A stretch of DNA of 64,000 bases from Muribaculaceae bacterium (GTDB lineage: Bacteria > Bacteroidota > Bacteroidia > Bacteroidales > Muribaculaceae). The notes under the pieces were generated by a model, which was given only the letters and a program-made list of their open reading frames with translations, ran no database searches and was not told where the DNA came from. Shown here in pieces: positions 1 through 9,750 of this stretch (its first letter is position 1; every line of letters begins with the position of its first letter). The stretch covers positions 62,001 to 126,000 of the forward strand of contig JAGASI010000014.1 in NCBI GenBank assembly GCA_017621845.1. Reading direction: 5' to 3'. A program made the position numbers and the translations under genes.

Positions 1-192
1 AACCCAATTAAGATTGAGAGAATTCTTCAAGGGATTTTTGCAAAATGAAGAGGAAACGATGAGGGCATCGTGACTGATGAACCTTGTAAAAAGCACCGAA
101 AAAAGACCTCAAGATTAATTTGAAATGTAATTCTTTCATACTCCATAATTAAAAAAATGTTTTAAATCCAAACATACACTAAACTCACCCTC

Positions 193-1515
193 ATGAAAAT
201 TACCATCGTAGGTACCGGATATGTCGGACTGGTTTCCGGCGCATGCTTTGCCGAAGTCGGCGTCGATGTCACCTGTGTGGATATTGACCAAGCCAAGATT
301 GACCGTCTTCTTGCCGGTCAAATCCCCATCTATGAGCCGGGGCTCGACTCGCTTGTCAAGCGCAATGTCGAGGCGGGACGCCTGCACTTTGTCACCGACC
401 TGCGCCAGGTATTGGACCAAAGCGAAGTCGTGTTCTGTGCCGTAGGTACTCCCCCCGATGAGGACGGCTCGGCCGACCTCAGATATGTACTTGATGTCGC
501 GCGCACCTTTGGTCAAAACATCAACCATTACACCCTGTTGGTCACCAAATCAACAGTCCCCGTGGGCACCTCTCGTTTGGTCAAAAAAGCCATATATGAA
601 GAATTGGCCCATCGTGGCGTAGACATACCGTTTGAAGTCGCCTCCAACCCCGAGTTCTTGAAGGAGGGAGCCGCCATCAAGGATTTCATGTCACCCGACC
701 GCGTGGTCATTGGCATCGAGAGCCAACGCGCTCGACGAGTCATGGAACGCCTGTACCGGCCATTCCTGCTCAATAACTTCAGGGTTATTTTTATGGACAT
801 AGCCTCGGCCGAGATGACCAAATATGCCGCCAACGCAATGTTGGCCACACGTATCTCTTTTATGAACGATATCGCCAACTTGTGTGACGCCGTCGGTGCC
901 GATGTCAACCAGGTAAGAAAAGGCATAGGCTCTGATGCCCGTATCGGCTCCAAATTTCTATATCCCGGATGTGGCTACGGCGGTTCTTGCTTCCCCAAGG
1001 ATGTCAAGGCCCTCATTCACACCGGTGCTACAAATAGCTGTCCCATGAGAGTCATCGAGGCAGTCGAGGCCGTTAACGAGTCTCAGAAATCACGGCCTAT
1101 CAAGATCCTCAAACAAGAGCTACGAGACCTTAAAGGCAAGAATATAGCCATCTGGGGCCTTGCCTTCAAGCCCGAGACCGACGACATGAGATGTGCGCCC
1201 TCGCTGGTGGTCATCGACGCGTTGGTCAAGGCCGGTGCTACAGTCAAGGTTTATGACCCCGTGGCGATGGACGAGTGTAAACGCCGCCTGGGAGATATCG
1301 TCACATACTCACGGGACATGTATGACACCGTGGTCGATGCCGATGCCGTGGTGATGCTTACCGAGTGGAAACAATTCCGCCTACCCTCTTGGAATGTCGT
1401 GGCTCGTGCCATGAGAGGCAACCTTATCGTTGACGGTCGCAATATATACCAGCCCGACGAGCTCGAAGAAGCCGGCCTGAGATATCGTGGCATAGGCATC
1501 CGCTCCTCCAAATAA
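193..1515 (+). CDS. ugd: UDP-glucose 6-dehydrogenase
   Basis: Oxidises UDP-glucose to UDP-glucuronate with two NAD+, supplying uronic acid for surface polysaccharide. The 440-residue length is typical. The N-terminus carries the Rossmann dinucleotide motif GTGYVGLVSG (residues 7-16). The central domain has the GYGGSCFPKDV catalytic motif, whose Cys forms the thioester intermediate. The C-terminal UDP-binding domain follows (IWGLAFKPETDDMR). It is followed after 15 nt by a GT2 glycosyltransferase, so the two are probably cotranscribed for glycan assembly. The start is the ATG directly before the Rossmann strand. Related nucleotide-sugar dehydrogenases (UDP-ManNAc) are less likely given the sequence around the active Cys. 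Confidence 0.95.
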   Translation: MKITIVGTGYVGLVSGACFAEVGVDVTCVDIDQAKIDRLLAGQIPIYEPGLDSLVKRNVEAGRLHFVTDLRQVLDQSEVVFCAVGTPPDEDGSADLRYVLDVARTFGQNINHYTLLVTKSTVPVGTSRLVKKAIYEELAHRGVDIPFEVASNPEFLKEGAAIKDFMSPDRVVIGIESQRARRVMERLYRPFLLNNFRVIFMDIASAEMTKYAANAMLATRISFMNDIANLCDAVGADVNQVRKGIGSDARIGSKFLYPGCGYGGSCFPKDVKALIHTGATNSCPMRVIEAVEAVNESQKSRPIKILKQELRDLKGKNIAIWGLAFKPETDDMRCAPSLVVIDALVKAGATVKVYDPVAMDECKRRLGDIVTYSRDMYDTVVDADAVVMLTEWKQFRLPSWNVVARAMRGNLIVDGRNIYQPDELEEAGLRYRGIGIRSSK

Positions 1516-1530
1516 TTACCTACTCCTCTG

Positions 1531-2454
1531 ATGTCAGCCACGTCAAATAACGCTCCATCACCCACAATCACGATTGTAACACCAACATACAATCGTGGCT
1601 CACTGTTGCCGGCGCTTTTTGACTCAATCCGCTCCCAAGCTTATAACTCACTTGACTGGATTATCATCGATGACGGTTCGACCGACGATACAGCCGCCAT
1701 TGTCAATCAATTTCAAGCTCATGCACCATTCAACATCCTATACCGCTATCAAGCCAACCTGGGTAAACACGTGGCACTCAATAACGCCATGCCATTGGTA
1801 AAAACCCCATGGGTCATGGTTGTAGATTCTGATGACGTGCTGATTGACGGAGCATTGTCTAAGCTCCACAAAATAATCCATAAAGTTGACGGGCTACACG
1901 ATATAGGCGTAATCACGGCCGTAGCACTTGATGACGATAACCGGCCACTCATTCATCCGATGCCTGAAGACGGCATGATTACCGATTATGTCACTTTCAG
2001 AGGACGCATGAAGTATTATGGCGACACAATAAACATCTACCGTTCGGAGATATTGAGAAAATACCCGTTCCCGGTGTTTGAGGGCGAAAAATTCTGCCCG
2101 GAAGACATTGTAAAACAACGCATTGCGCTCAGCCATAAAACCTATTTTACAACTACGCCCTTGACCCGATGTGTATATCATCCCGGAGGACTGAGCCACC
2201 GATGGGTTGCCAATATGATTGCATCGCCCGGGACCGTTGCCAATTATTACAGCGAGGCCTCCCGACATCCCCACGAGCCATGGAAACGACGACAGATACA
2301 CCGCGTGCTGTTCTGGACTTACACCCTGGGGTGCAAGATTCCTTTAAGCCAACGCCTGAAAATGATTGGCCCGGCAGGGTGGATTCATATCCTGCCGGCC
2401 TCCTTCCTCAGGCTATATTACAACATTAATCCAGGATGCAAGCCCCTTCTGTAA
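1531..2454 (+). CDS. Glycosyltransferase family 2
   Basis: A 307-residue cytoplasmic GT-A-fold sugar transferase. The N-terminal third has the family signature: TIVTPTYNRGSLL, DDGSTDDT for nucleotide binding, and the metal-binding VDSDDV (DxD-like). The C-terminal half is less conserved and has no clear membrane segment. Donor and acceptor cannot be read from sequence. Its position 15 nt behind ugd suggests a role in capsule, exopolysaccharide or O-antigen building, possibly using the uronic acid made by Ugd. It lies 47 nt upstream of the DUF4924 gene start. Confidence 0.85.
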   Translation: MSATSNNAPSPTITIVTPTYNRGSLLPALFDSIRSQAYNSLDWIIIDDGSTDDTAAIVNQFQAHAPFNILYRYQANLGKHVALNNAMPLVKTPWVMVVDSDDVLIDGALSKLHKIIHKVDGLHDIGVITAVALDDDNRPLIHPMPEDGMITDYVTFRGRMKYYGDTINIYRSEILRKYPFPVFEGEKFCPEDIVKQRIALSHKTYFTTTPLTRCVYHPGGLSHRWVANMIASPGTVANYYSEASRHPHEPWKRRQIHRVLFWTYTLGCKIPLSQRLKMIGPAGWIHILPASFLRLYYNINPGCKPLL

Positions 2455-2501
2455 ACCATTCATCTCCCAAGGCCGTTTATTTATTAAACAAAACATACCC
2501 C

Positions 2502-3050
2502 ATGTACACAGCTTCTCAGAAACGCAAAGAAAACATTGCCGAATACCTTCTCTATATGTGGCAGATCGAGGACCTTATCCGTGCCAACGACCTCGACATA
2601 GAGAAAATAAAAAACACCCTCATCATCCCCTCTAACCTTGATGAACAACATACTCGCGAACTGACACAATGGTACGAGTCACTCATCGACATGATGCGTC
2701 ACGACGAAGTCTCCAAGTCAGGGCATCTCCAGATTAACCGCAACGTCCTGTCTGACATCGTCAGGATGCACCGTCAACTTCTCGAAGACCCCAAGAAAAC
2801 AGCCTACCACGACCAATTCTACAAAACCCTACCATACATCGTTGAGCTGCGCGCCAAAGCCGGCGAAAACCGCGCCGGTGAAATAGAGACCTGCTTCAAC
2901 GCCCTATATGGCCTGTTGATGATGAGACTCAAACATCAGGAAGTCTCTCCCGAGACCCTACAAGCCATGACCCAAATCTCCCGCCTCCTCGCCATGCTCG
3001 CCGCCGAATACAAACAAGACGAAGAGTCCCCCGACATCCCCTCTGAATAG
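2502..3050 (+). CDS. DUF4924 family protein
   Basis: A 182-residue, mostly helical, Bacteroidetes-restricted protein of unknown function. The N-terminus matches the DUF4924 pattern (KRKENIAEYLLYMWQIEDLI). I start it at ATG 2502 because that segment normally begins the family. The longer in-frame extension from 2436 would overlap the upstream glycosyltransferase and is not family-like. No signal peptide or membrane segment is seen, so it is probably cytoplasmic. It is followed by a clear intrinsic terminator at 3075-3112. Confidence 0.8.
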   Translation: MYTASQKRKENIAEYLLYMWQIEDLIRANDLDIEKIKNTLIIPSNLDEQHTRELTQWYESLIDMMRHDEVSKSGHLQINRNVLSDIVRMHRQLLEDPKKTAYHDQFYKTLPYIVELRAKAGENRAGEIETCFNALYGLLMMRLKHQEVSPETLQAMTQISRLLAMLAAEYKQDEESPDIPSE

Positions 3051-3074
3051 ACCCTCATACAATAAATACTTACG

Positions 3075-3112
3075 CCCAACGTCTTTGCCGTTGGGTTGTG
3101 GCTGTTTTTTTT
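3075..3112 (+). terminator. Intrinsic terminator after DUF4924
   Basis: A stem CCCAACG / CGTTGGG (3075-3081 with 3089-3095) is followed by a T-rich stretch ending in eight Ts around 3105-3112. It would end the ugd-GT2-DUF4924 transcript. Confidence 0.8.
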
Positions 3113-3233
3113 GAAATTTGTGTTTAGGGGAGGTAATTAAAAAAAGTTTTTATTTGTCTTTATTATAGTGTCACACTTGGACGGTGTTCGGTGTCTTGAC
3201 TATAAAAGTAAAATCTTAATTATCCCCTGTTTT

Positions 3234-5150
3234 ATGAATAAACGTTCAATGCTATTTATTGGGGCGGCTCTATGTATCAACATGTTTGCCTCGCTCGCGA
3301 TAACAACTGTCAATGTCAAGAAACCCGGAGGGCTTGCCACCGAACTCGCCAAGAAAAACAATCTCAAGGAACTGAAAATCAAGGGCGCGCTTAACAGCGC
3401 CGACATCAAGGCCCTGCGTGAAGTTTGTGGTAGCGACTCAATGCTCGATACCCACACTTCGGCGGTCTCTCTGCTCAACTTGCGCGATGTAACCTTTGTC
3501 CCCGACACAGCCTTATTTGGCTCAAATAAGACAATGTTTATCAACGATAACGCCGAGATGGAACTCCCCGTAGGGCTACTTTATGGATGTCCTATAGATA
3601 GCATCATCCTTCCCAAAGGGTTAACCAAAATCAACCGTTGGGCTTTAGGCCGTACCGGCATACGCTATCTTCACATTCCCAATGGAGTGGAAATGGCACC
3701 TAATTCTTTGATGTATGACAGCCTGTTGGTCTCGCTCAGACTGCCGGCATCCAATATAATTTTTGGCCTTAATAACCAGAAGCTATACTCTCTGCGTACA
3801 CTGAGCATTGGTAGCACCGACTATGTCTATTCCGGAGCTTTCACCAACCTTCCCGCCCTGGAACAAGTTAAGTTTGAGGGATTAATAGGTCACATCGACG
3901 GGTACCAATTCCGTGAATGTCCCGAGTTGAGACGTGTCATCTTCAATGGACCTATCGTCACCAACGGCGGCCCCGATCTTGTCAACAATTGCCCTAAGAT
4001 GGAAGAAATCATCTATAACGGGTTCACTGTATGTGGTGGCTTTGTAGGTCCTGACCGCAAGGAGTCTCCCAACTTCAAAGGCAGCGTATTCAACGGCCCC
4101 GTTCTGTATACCAACGACTCAACTGTCGTCATGCCTACCGATGTTGCCGAAGCTTTGAAAAAAACCGGGATGCGTACCCAAGCCGACAGTATCGTCAATC
4201 GCCACATTTCGGTACTCACCGATTCCAACAATCGCTATGACCCATTCATGCGTAAAATGGCATTGGCTCTTAACGATAAAGTTGTCATCATGGCCAATAT
4301 ATTAGACCGTGATACAGCAATGATCAACCAATTGGCGGCAAAAGAAAAAATCCGCATCGATTATGGCAAGACCAAGCTACAAGTCCTTCAAGAGAGCGCC
4401 CCTTACCGAAGCGACGATGTCAACCTCCCGGCTTTCCGTTACACACCTTCCACCGACTCTCTACTCGCCATGACTCGCCAACGATTCAACCTCGACAGCA
4501 TCGCCGGTAACGGAGATGACTTGTCCCGCATCAAACGCCTCACCTATTGGCTCCATGACCTTATTCCTCATGACGGAACGAGCGGATGGCCTGAAGTCCC
4601 CTTCCATTTCTGTTCTCTATATGACGAGGCCAAGGCCAAAAACCGAGGATATAACTGCCGCTTCTTAGCGATGATGCTTACCGAGTTGCTGTTGGCCGAA
4701 AACATTCCGGCTCGCTATCTGACATGTCAGTCCAAACAATATGACACCGACTCTGACTGCCACGTGATATGTGTTGCCTGGAGCAAGGAACTGGGCAAAT
4801 GGGTATGGGCCGACCCATCATTTGCCGCCTTCCCCACCGACGAGAACGGCACCCTACTCCACCCGGGCGAAGTCAGACAACGTCTCATTGACAACAAGCC
4901 TCTGTTGCTTAACGAGGACGCCAACTGGAACCACAAACAAGCCTATAACGTGGACAATTACCTCAAAACCTATATGGCCAAAAACCTATATATAATCACT
5001 GCCAATTCTTATAACGGACCATTGGCCGAGGGCTCGGGCGCCAAGGGCAAGCCATACGTGACTCTCATCCCCGAGGGCTTCAAATACTCTCGGAAAGAGA
5101 TCCTCACCACCGACTCCGACCGCTTCTGGGCCGCCCCTACCATCAAATAA
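3234..5150 (+). CDS. Exported LRR (BspA-type) and transglutaminase-like protein
   Basis: About 638 residues from ATG 3234, chosen because it opens a signal peptide (MNKRSMLFIGAALCINMFASLA); the upstream extension to 3168 looks untranslated. The N-terminal half holds degenerate BspA-type leucine-rich repeats (LPVGLLYGCPIDSIILPKGL and similar). The C-terminal third is transglutaminase-like: Cys in GYNCRFLAMML, His in DCHVICVAW, Asp in WVWADPSFAAF. This Cys-His-Asp order is that of the papain-like transglutaminase core. In this group of proteins the core often acts as a peptidase or amidase rather than a crosslinker. It is monocistronic, bounded by a terminator upstream and a large inverted repeat downstream. 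Confidence 0.75.
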   Translation: MNKRSMLFIGAALCINMFASLAITTVNVKKPGGLATELAKKNNLKELKIKGALNSADIKALREVCGSDSMLDTHTSAVSLLNLRDVTFVPDTALFGSNKTMFINDNAEMELPVGLLYGCPIDSIILPKGLTKINRWALGRTGIRYLHIPNGVEMAPNSLMYDSLLVSLRLPASNIIFGLNNQKLYSLRTLSIGSTDYVYSGAFTNLPALEQVKFEGLIGHIDGYQFRECPELRRVIFNGPIVTNGGPDLVNNCPKMEEIIYNGFTVCGGFVGPDRKESPNFKGSVFNGPVLYTNDSTVVMPTDVAEALKKTGMRTQADSIVNRHISVLTDSNNRYDPFMRKMALALNDKVVIMANILDRDTAMINQLAAKEKIRIDYGKTKLQVLQESAPYRSDDVNLPAFRYTPSTDSLLAMTRQRFNLDSIAGNGDDLSRIKRLTYWLHDLIPHDGTSGWPEVPFHFCSLYDEAKAKNRGYNCRFLAMMLTELLLAENIPARYLTCQSKQYDTDSDCHVICVAWSKELGKWVWADPSFAAFPTDENGTLLHPGEVRQRLIDNKPLLLNEDANWNHKQAYNVDNYLKTYMAKNLYIITANSYNGPLAEGSGAKGKPYVTLIPEGFKYSRKEILTTDSDRFWAAPTIK

Positions 5151-5256
5151 TAACTGACCCTTCATCTCATAATCCAAGGTAGCTCATACACCATACATGA
5201 TACACTGAAATAAAACTCCCCGGACACGGGATGCAGGCCAGGAGGGCCAAGCTATG

Positions 5257-5301
5257 ATTAACCCCCGGTGCAGGGACCGAGTCCCTGAGCCGGGGGTTAT
5301 T
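5257..5301. repeat. Compound inverted repeat between convergent genes
   Basis: An outer stem TAACCCCCGG / CCGGGGGTTA encloses a perfect inner stem CAGGGAC / GTCCCTG with a 3-nt loop. It lies between the 3' ends of the LRR gene (+) and clpB (-). No strong T-run follows on either side, so it may be a REP-like element or a processing/terminator structure rather than a textbook terminator. Confidence 0.6.
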
Positions 5302-5375
5302 AACGGGTATGTTTTAGGTTAAGGACGAGAGCCTGAGTTATGGTAGAGGCCTCAATAACTCACCGATTACACGAT

Positions 5376-7982
5376 TTATCGGTTTGAAAAAACGAGATTT
5401 CCGTCGTTGTCAAGGTCGATGGTGATAGGATGGTCCTTATCGACCGTGCCGGCAAGAATGTCCTTAGACAGGCGGTTGAGAACAAGACGGTGAATGACAC
5501 GCTTGACGGGACGGGCACCGAACTCGGGGTCAAAGCCCTCATCGGCAAGATAGCCGATAGCCTTGGGAGTAACATGGAGTGTGACTCCGTTGCGCTCGAG
5601 CATCTTCTGCACGCTCTTGATTTGGAGGCCAACAATATCTTCAATCTCCCGGCGGTTGAGCGGGGTGAACATGATTATCTCGTCGATACGATTAAGGAAT
5701 TCGGGACGTATCGTCTGCTTGAGCATTTCAAGCACGCCGGTCTTGGTTTCCTCAATAATCTCCATGCGCTTGTCGGCCGGTGTACTGTCATTGAGCCGGG
5801 CCATATTTTCACGTATCAGCTGGGAGCCCATATTGGACGTCATGATTATAATCGTGTTCTTGAAGTTGACAAGACGACCCTTGTTATCGGTAAGATGACC
5901 ATCATCAAGTACTTGCAACAGGATATTGAATACATCGGGATGGGCTTTCTCAATCTCGTCAAACAACACTACTGAGTAAGGTTTACGGCGCACAGCCTCG
6001 GTGAGCTGTCCACCCTCATCATATCCGACATATCCCGGAGGCGCGCCTACAAGACGGCTCACCGAATGTTTCTCCTGATACTCCGACATATCGATGCGCG
6101 TCATCATATTCTCGTCATCAAACAGGTACTCGGCAAGCGCCTTGGCCAATTCTGTCTTACCCACGCCGGTGGTACCGAGGAATATAAACGAGCCTATCGG
6201 TCGGCGTGGATCATTAAGACCGGCACGCGAGCGACGTACGGCATCGGCAATGGCACTGATAGCTTCTTCCTGACCTATGACTCGCGAGTGCAGTTCGGCC
6301 TCGAGATGGAGCAGTTTTTCTTTTTCCGACTTGGCCATCTTGGTCACGGGTATGCCGGTCCAACGGCTTACGACGTCAGCTATATCGTCAGCATCAACTT
6401 CTTCCTTGATTAAGGCCTTTTCACCTTGCATCATCTTGAGTTGTTCCTGGATATTCTTATTCTCGTCTTCCTTACCCTTGATAAGAGAGTAGCGTATCTC
6501 GGCAACACGGCCATAGTCACCCTCGCGCTCGGCTTTCTCGGCGTCAAAGTTAAGTTGCTCTATATCGATTTTATTCTGCTGTATACGGTCGATGAGATTT
6601 TTCTCGGCGCGCCACTTGGCGGTGTATTCTTTTTCTTCCTCACGCATCGTGGCCAATTCTTTTTCTATATCCTTGACCTTGGCATCATCGCCCTCGCGCT
6701 TGATAGCCTCGCGCTCAATCTCTTTCTGGGCAATACGGCGGCTGATGTCATCAAGGGCCTGGGGCACTGAGTCTATCTCAAGTTTAAGTTTTGACGCCGC
6801 CTCATCAACAAGGTCTATAGCCTTGTCGGGGAGGAAACGGTCGGTGATATAACGCTCAGATAGTTGAACGGCGGCAATGATTGCCTCATCACGAATTCTC
6901 ACCTTATGATGGTTCTCATAACGTTCTTTCAGACCACGCAGGATTGCTATAGTGCTGGCTTCGTCAGGCTCGTTGACCATGACTTTCTGGAAACGTCGCT
7001 CCAGAGCCTTGTCCTTCTCAAAGTATTTCTGATACTCGTCCAACGTGGTAGCTCCAATCGAGCGCAACTCACCTCGGGCCAATGCCGGTTTAAGGATATT
7101 AGCGGCATCCATGGCGCCCTCTCCCTTGCCTGCACCTACAAGTGTGTGGATTTCGTCGATAAACAGGATTATCTCGCCGTCACTCTGAGTCACCTCGTTG
7201 ACAATAGCTTTGAGTCGCTCCTCAAACTCGCCTTTGTACTTGGCACCGGCGACGAGCGCACCCATATCGAGTGAGAAAATCTGTTTGCTACGCAGGTTTT
7301 CAGGTACATCACCGCGCACAATACGCTGGGCCAGACCCTCGGCGATAGCTGTCTTACCGGTACCAGGCTCACCGATGAGCATGGGGTTGTTCTTGGTACG
7401 ACGACTCAATATCTGGAGTACACGACGTATCTCCTCGTCACGGCCGATGACCGGGTCGAGTTTACCCTCTCGGGCGCGTTCACACAGGTTGATGGCATAT
7501 TTGGACAGTGCATTATATGTATCCTCAGCACTCTGGTCGGTGGCTTTTTTACCCTTGCGCAACTCTTCGACAGCGCTCTTAAGCTCATTCTTGGTGACTC
7601 CAAGGTCTTTAAGCAGTATGGATGCCGGTGAGTTGATTTCAAAGATGGCCATGAGCATTGCCTCGAGAGTGACATATTGGTCTCCACCCTCCTTGGCGAT
7701 GTCAAGCGACTTCTGGAGAACATCATTGGACGTGCGGCTGAGATATGGCTCCCCGCCACTTACACGCGGCTCTGAGGATATTGCCGCATCAAGACGCTGG
7801 TTGAGTTGGGGCATGGAAGCGCCTATCTTCTGGAATATAAAATTTATCAGGGATTCACCCTCTGACATTACCCCCTTAAGCAAATGTACAGGTTCAATAG
7901 CTTGCTGTCCGGCCGACTTGGTTAACTCGACCGCTTTCTGGATAGCTTCCTGTGACTTGATAGTAAAATTGTTGAAATTCAT
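5376..7982 (-). CDS. clpB: ATP-dependent disaggregase ClpB
   Basis: An 868-residue Hsp100 chaperone that extracts polypeptides from aggregates together with DnaK/DnaJ/GrpE. Domain order: Clp N domain (1-145), AAA-1 with Walker [14 protein letters not shown], the long coiled-coil middle domain (about 400-530) that separates ClpB from ClpA/ClpC, then AAA-2 with [13 protein letters not shown]. There is no ClpP-docking IGF loop evident. Length and layout are standard. It is a single gene on this strand, with the next upstream gene 141 nt away. A heat-shock promoter could not be recognised. Confidence 0.97.
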   Translation of the reverse strand: MNFNNFTIKSQEAIQKAVELTKSAGQQAIEPVHLLKGVMSEGESLINFIFQKIGASMPQLNQRLDAAISSEPRVSGGEPYLSRTSNDVLQKSLDIAKEGGDQYVTLEAMLMAIFEINSPASILLKDLGVTKNELKSAVEELRKGKKATDQSAEDTYNALSKYAINLCERAREGKLDPVIGRDEEIRRVLQILSRRTKNNPMLIGEPGTGKTAIAEGLAQRIVRGDVPENLRSKQIFSLDMGALVAGAKYKGEFEERLKAIVNEVTQSDGEIILFIDEIHTLVGAGKGEGAMDAANILKPALARGELRSIGATTLDEYQKYFEKDKALERRFQKVMVNEPDEASTIAILRGLKERYENHHKVRIRDEAIIAAVQLSERYITDRFLPDKAIDLVDEAASKLKLEIDSVPQALDDISRRIAQKEIEREAIKREGDDAKVKDIEKELATMREEEKEYTAKWRAEKNLIDRIQQNKIDIEQLNFDAEKAEREGDYGRVAEIRYSLIKGKEDENKNIQEQLKMMQGEKALIKEEVDADDIADVVSRWTGIPVTKMAKSEKEKLLHLEAELHSRVIGQEEAISAIADAVRRSRAGLNDPRRPIGSFIFLGTTGVGKTELAKALAEYLFDDENMMTRIDMSEYQEKHSVSRLVGAPPGYVGYDEGGQLTEAVRRKPYSVVLFDEIEKAHPDVFNILLQVLDDGHLTDNKGRLVNFKNTIIIMTSNMGSQLIRENMARLNDSTPADKRMEIIEETKTGVLEMLKQTIRPEFLNRIDEIIMFTPLNRREIEDIVGLQIKSVQKMLERNGVTLHVTPKAIGYLADEGFDPEFGARPVKRVIHRLVLNRLSKDILAGTVDKDHPITIDLDNDGNLVFSNR

Positions 7983-8123
7983 AGTGCATCAAAGATGAAT
8001 AGGTTATTGGCACGAGTACTCATCACTGTCGTGATGTTATCACTCGCCTCACTTTACTATCAAACAAAAAGTGTGCCGAGATAGTTGTTTACCGATATAT
8101 AATTTTTTGCCACTGACAATATG

Positions 8124-8651
8124 TCACTTGGCGGTATCTGTAGGAATTATAGGTAAACCGGCTTGGCGCCTCAGATAATTGACATAGTTGATATAGCCGA
8201 AATCAAGTGTCAACATGTCATTCAACTTTTTTATTTGCTCGGAATAGAAGCCGTGTGTATCGGCATCGGCGAGAACATCGGCATATATATCCCCCATGCC
8301 CTTGAACAGCGTGTCACCGGTCCAGTAGGCCCTCAACACCCGTACAATCTCATGAATGACCCACATCCTCAATCCATTGACATCCCGTGGGTCAATACCA
8401 TAAGAGGCATATTCCTTAAGCGCTCCTTTAATCTTGGATATACGAGCCTTGGAGACATGTCTCTTGACTCGCCATATTTCATTATAAAGGGTCTTTTTGT
8501 ACTTCTCGGTAAGCTTCTCGACATCAGGATTTAAGAAGAACTCAAAATAATCCCTAGCCGGCTTTATCGCGCTGTACACATCCAGGAGCATCTCACACAC
8601 CTGCTCGTGAGACATCGCTTTCAATTCCTTTTTCAGCTGGGCCTTACTCAT
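8124..8651 (-). CDS. DUF6155-like hypothetical protein
   Basis: A 175-residue soluble, helical, charged protein. The opening (SKAQLKKELKAMSHEQVCEM) and overall plan resemble the DUF6155 family, for which no function is known to me. No signal peptide or catalytic motif is visible. A CAAATCTA hexamer-like site at 8687-8694 matches the reverse of the Bacteroidetes -7 element and may be its promoter, but the -33 element is poor. It sits between clpB and a toxin-antitoxin pair with no obvious functional link. Confidence 0.55.
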   Translation of the reverse strand: MSKAQLKKELKAMSHEQVCEMLLDVYSAIKPARDYFEFFLNPDVEKLTEKYKKTLYNEIWRVKRHVSKARISKIKGALKEYASYGIDPRDVNGLRMWVIHEIVRVLRAYWTGDTLFKGMGDIYADVLADADTHGFYSEQIKKLNDMLTLDFGYINYVNYLRRQAGLPIIPTDTAK

Positions 8652-8813
8652 GTTTCAGTCATCCGTTTCAGTCATCATTCAGACCACAAATCTACCACTT
8701 ATTCTCCAAACAACCATCCCCCGCCCCTCAAAAAACACCCAAAGACAGGAGCGGTTGGTAGCGTTCGGAAGGTCCTGAAAGTGCAAAAATGCAAGAAGTG
8801 CAAGGGGATATTC

Positions 8814-9125
8814 TCAGCAAAGGGATAGAGATACACCACCGAAAGAGAATGCTGCGGGTACGCCCATAGCCTTGAACGCCCTGACGATTGTCCCGACAGT
8901 AAGATTGTGACCTCTTTCTATCCTCGACACCTGCGCCCGCTGAACACCCATCAGTTCGCCGAGTTGCTCCTGCGTGAGGTTCTTTTCTTTTCTCGCTTGT
9001 TTGATAGCCTCACCGATGAGATAGGACTGCAATTCAGCGTCCATCGCATTACGGCGCGGTGTCCCTTTATCTCCGACAACACGGTCGAGCATTTCATCGT
9101 GGGTATATAGTTTCATCTTTTCCAT
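8814..9125 (-). CDS. HigA-type XRE antitoxin
   Basis: A 103-residue DNA-binding protein. Residues about 35-95 form a Cro/C1-type helix-turn-helix (LTQEQLGELMGV then RAQVSRIERG). It lies 3 nt downstream of a RelE/HigB-like gene, i.e. toxin first, as in higBA operons. It should neutralise the toxin and autorepress the operon promoter near 9491-9498. The N-terminal 30 residues (YTHDEMLDRVVG) are typical of antitoxins paired with Gp49-like toxins. Confidence 0.8.
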   Translation of the reverse strand: MEKMKLYTHDEMLDRVVGDKGTPRRNAMDAELQSYLIGEAIKQARKEKNLTQEQLGELMGVQRAQVSRIERGHNLTVGTIVRAFKAMGVPAAFSFGGVSLSLC

Positions 9126-9128
9126 ATC

Positions 9129-9470
9129 TTATTTGTTTTTATCTTCGTAATATTTTTTTCTCAGTGCCTCTGCATGTGCCAATTCACTATCGGGTGTCTT
9201 CTGCGTTTTCTTCACAAAGCCATGTGTGGCAATCACAAGGTTGCCCGTGTCTTTATCCCAGAACGCAAGCAGACGGTATTTGAAGCCTTGATATATGGTT
9301 CTGAACTCCCATATATCATCGTTCAGTTTCTTGAACAGCTCCTTGTCCATGAAATATCGGCTCTTGGAAATGTTGTAGGCAATCTTGTCCTTGACCTTAT
9401 CGGGCAAGGATTCAAGAAAGACAAGAGCCTCCTCCATGTAGGACACATCAAATTTCGCTTTCAGTTCCAT
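9129..9470 (-). CDS. HigB/RelE-type toxin (Gp49-like)
   Basis: A 113-residue basic protein resembling phage Gp49-like/HigB toxins, which are ribosome-dependent mRNA interferases of the RelE fold. Visible family features are IWEFRTIYQGFKYRLLAFW in the central beta-sheet and the C-terminal ATHGFVKKTQKTP segment, where basic residues sit in the active site of relatives. It precedes the antitoxin by 3 nt. Toxicity is inferred from family and pairing. Confidence 0.8.
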   Translation of the reverse strand: MELKAKFDVSYMEEALVFLESLPDKVKDKIAYNISKSRYFMDKELFKKLNDDIWEFRTIYQGFKYRLLAFWDKDTGNLVIATHGFVKKTQKTPDSELAHAEALRKKYYEDKNK

Positions 9471-9490
9471 TCAGTTTCTTGTGTAGACTG

Positions 9491-9523
9491 CAAAGATATA
9501 AAGAATGTTACATATATGGAAAC
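9491..9523 (-). promoter_or_regulatory. Probable promoter of the toxin-antitoxin operon
   Basis: CAAAGATA (9491-9498) is the reverse complement of the Bacteroidetes -7 consensus TAnnTTTG. A GGAAAC run about 20 bp further upstream on this strand is a weak -33. It lies 21 nt before the toxin start, so antitoxin binding here would allow autorepression. Confidence 0.5.
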
Positions 9524-9650
9524 ATCGAGGCGATTATTTTTGTTCCGTAGTTGGAATTTCAGAGAAAAAAAATAGATGTGAAATATCGCTAAATCACGAC
9601 ATTTCATTTGTGCTGAGTTACATATTAAGTACAAGCTTAGTACAAAGCAA

Positions 9651-9687
9651 TAGGATTATACTATTGATATTCAATAGTATAATCCTA
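9651..9687. repeat. Perfect 17-bp inverted repeat
   Basis: A 17-bp arm (9651-9667) is repeated in perfect inverse at 9671-9687 around a 3-nt loop. It is AT-rich. It lies 64 nt past the S9 peptidase stop and upstream of the toxin-antitoxin promoter. On the minus strand no T-run follows, so a simple terminator is doubtful; an operator or transcript-end hairpin is possible. Confidence 0.7.
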
Positions 9688-9750
9688 ATTAAAAAGGACG
9701 GCGGGTATCACGTCTCGGCGCTTTAGCGTTATAACCTGTTTGCGGTCGGA

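Noticed and set aside
1..192. Possible end of a transposase or RNA gene before ugd
   Set aside because: No sustained reading frame, terminal inverted repeat or tRNA-like fold could be supported in this short stretch.
5430..5975. Long plus-strand frame inside clpB
   Set aside because: It is a shadow of the clpB codons; clpB is unambiguous on the other strand.
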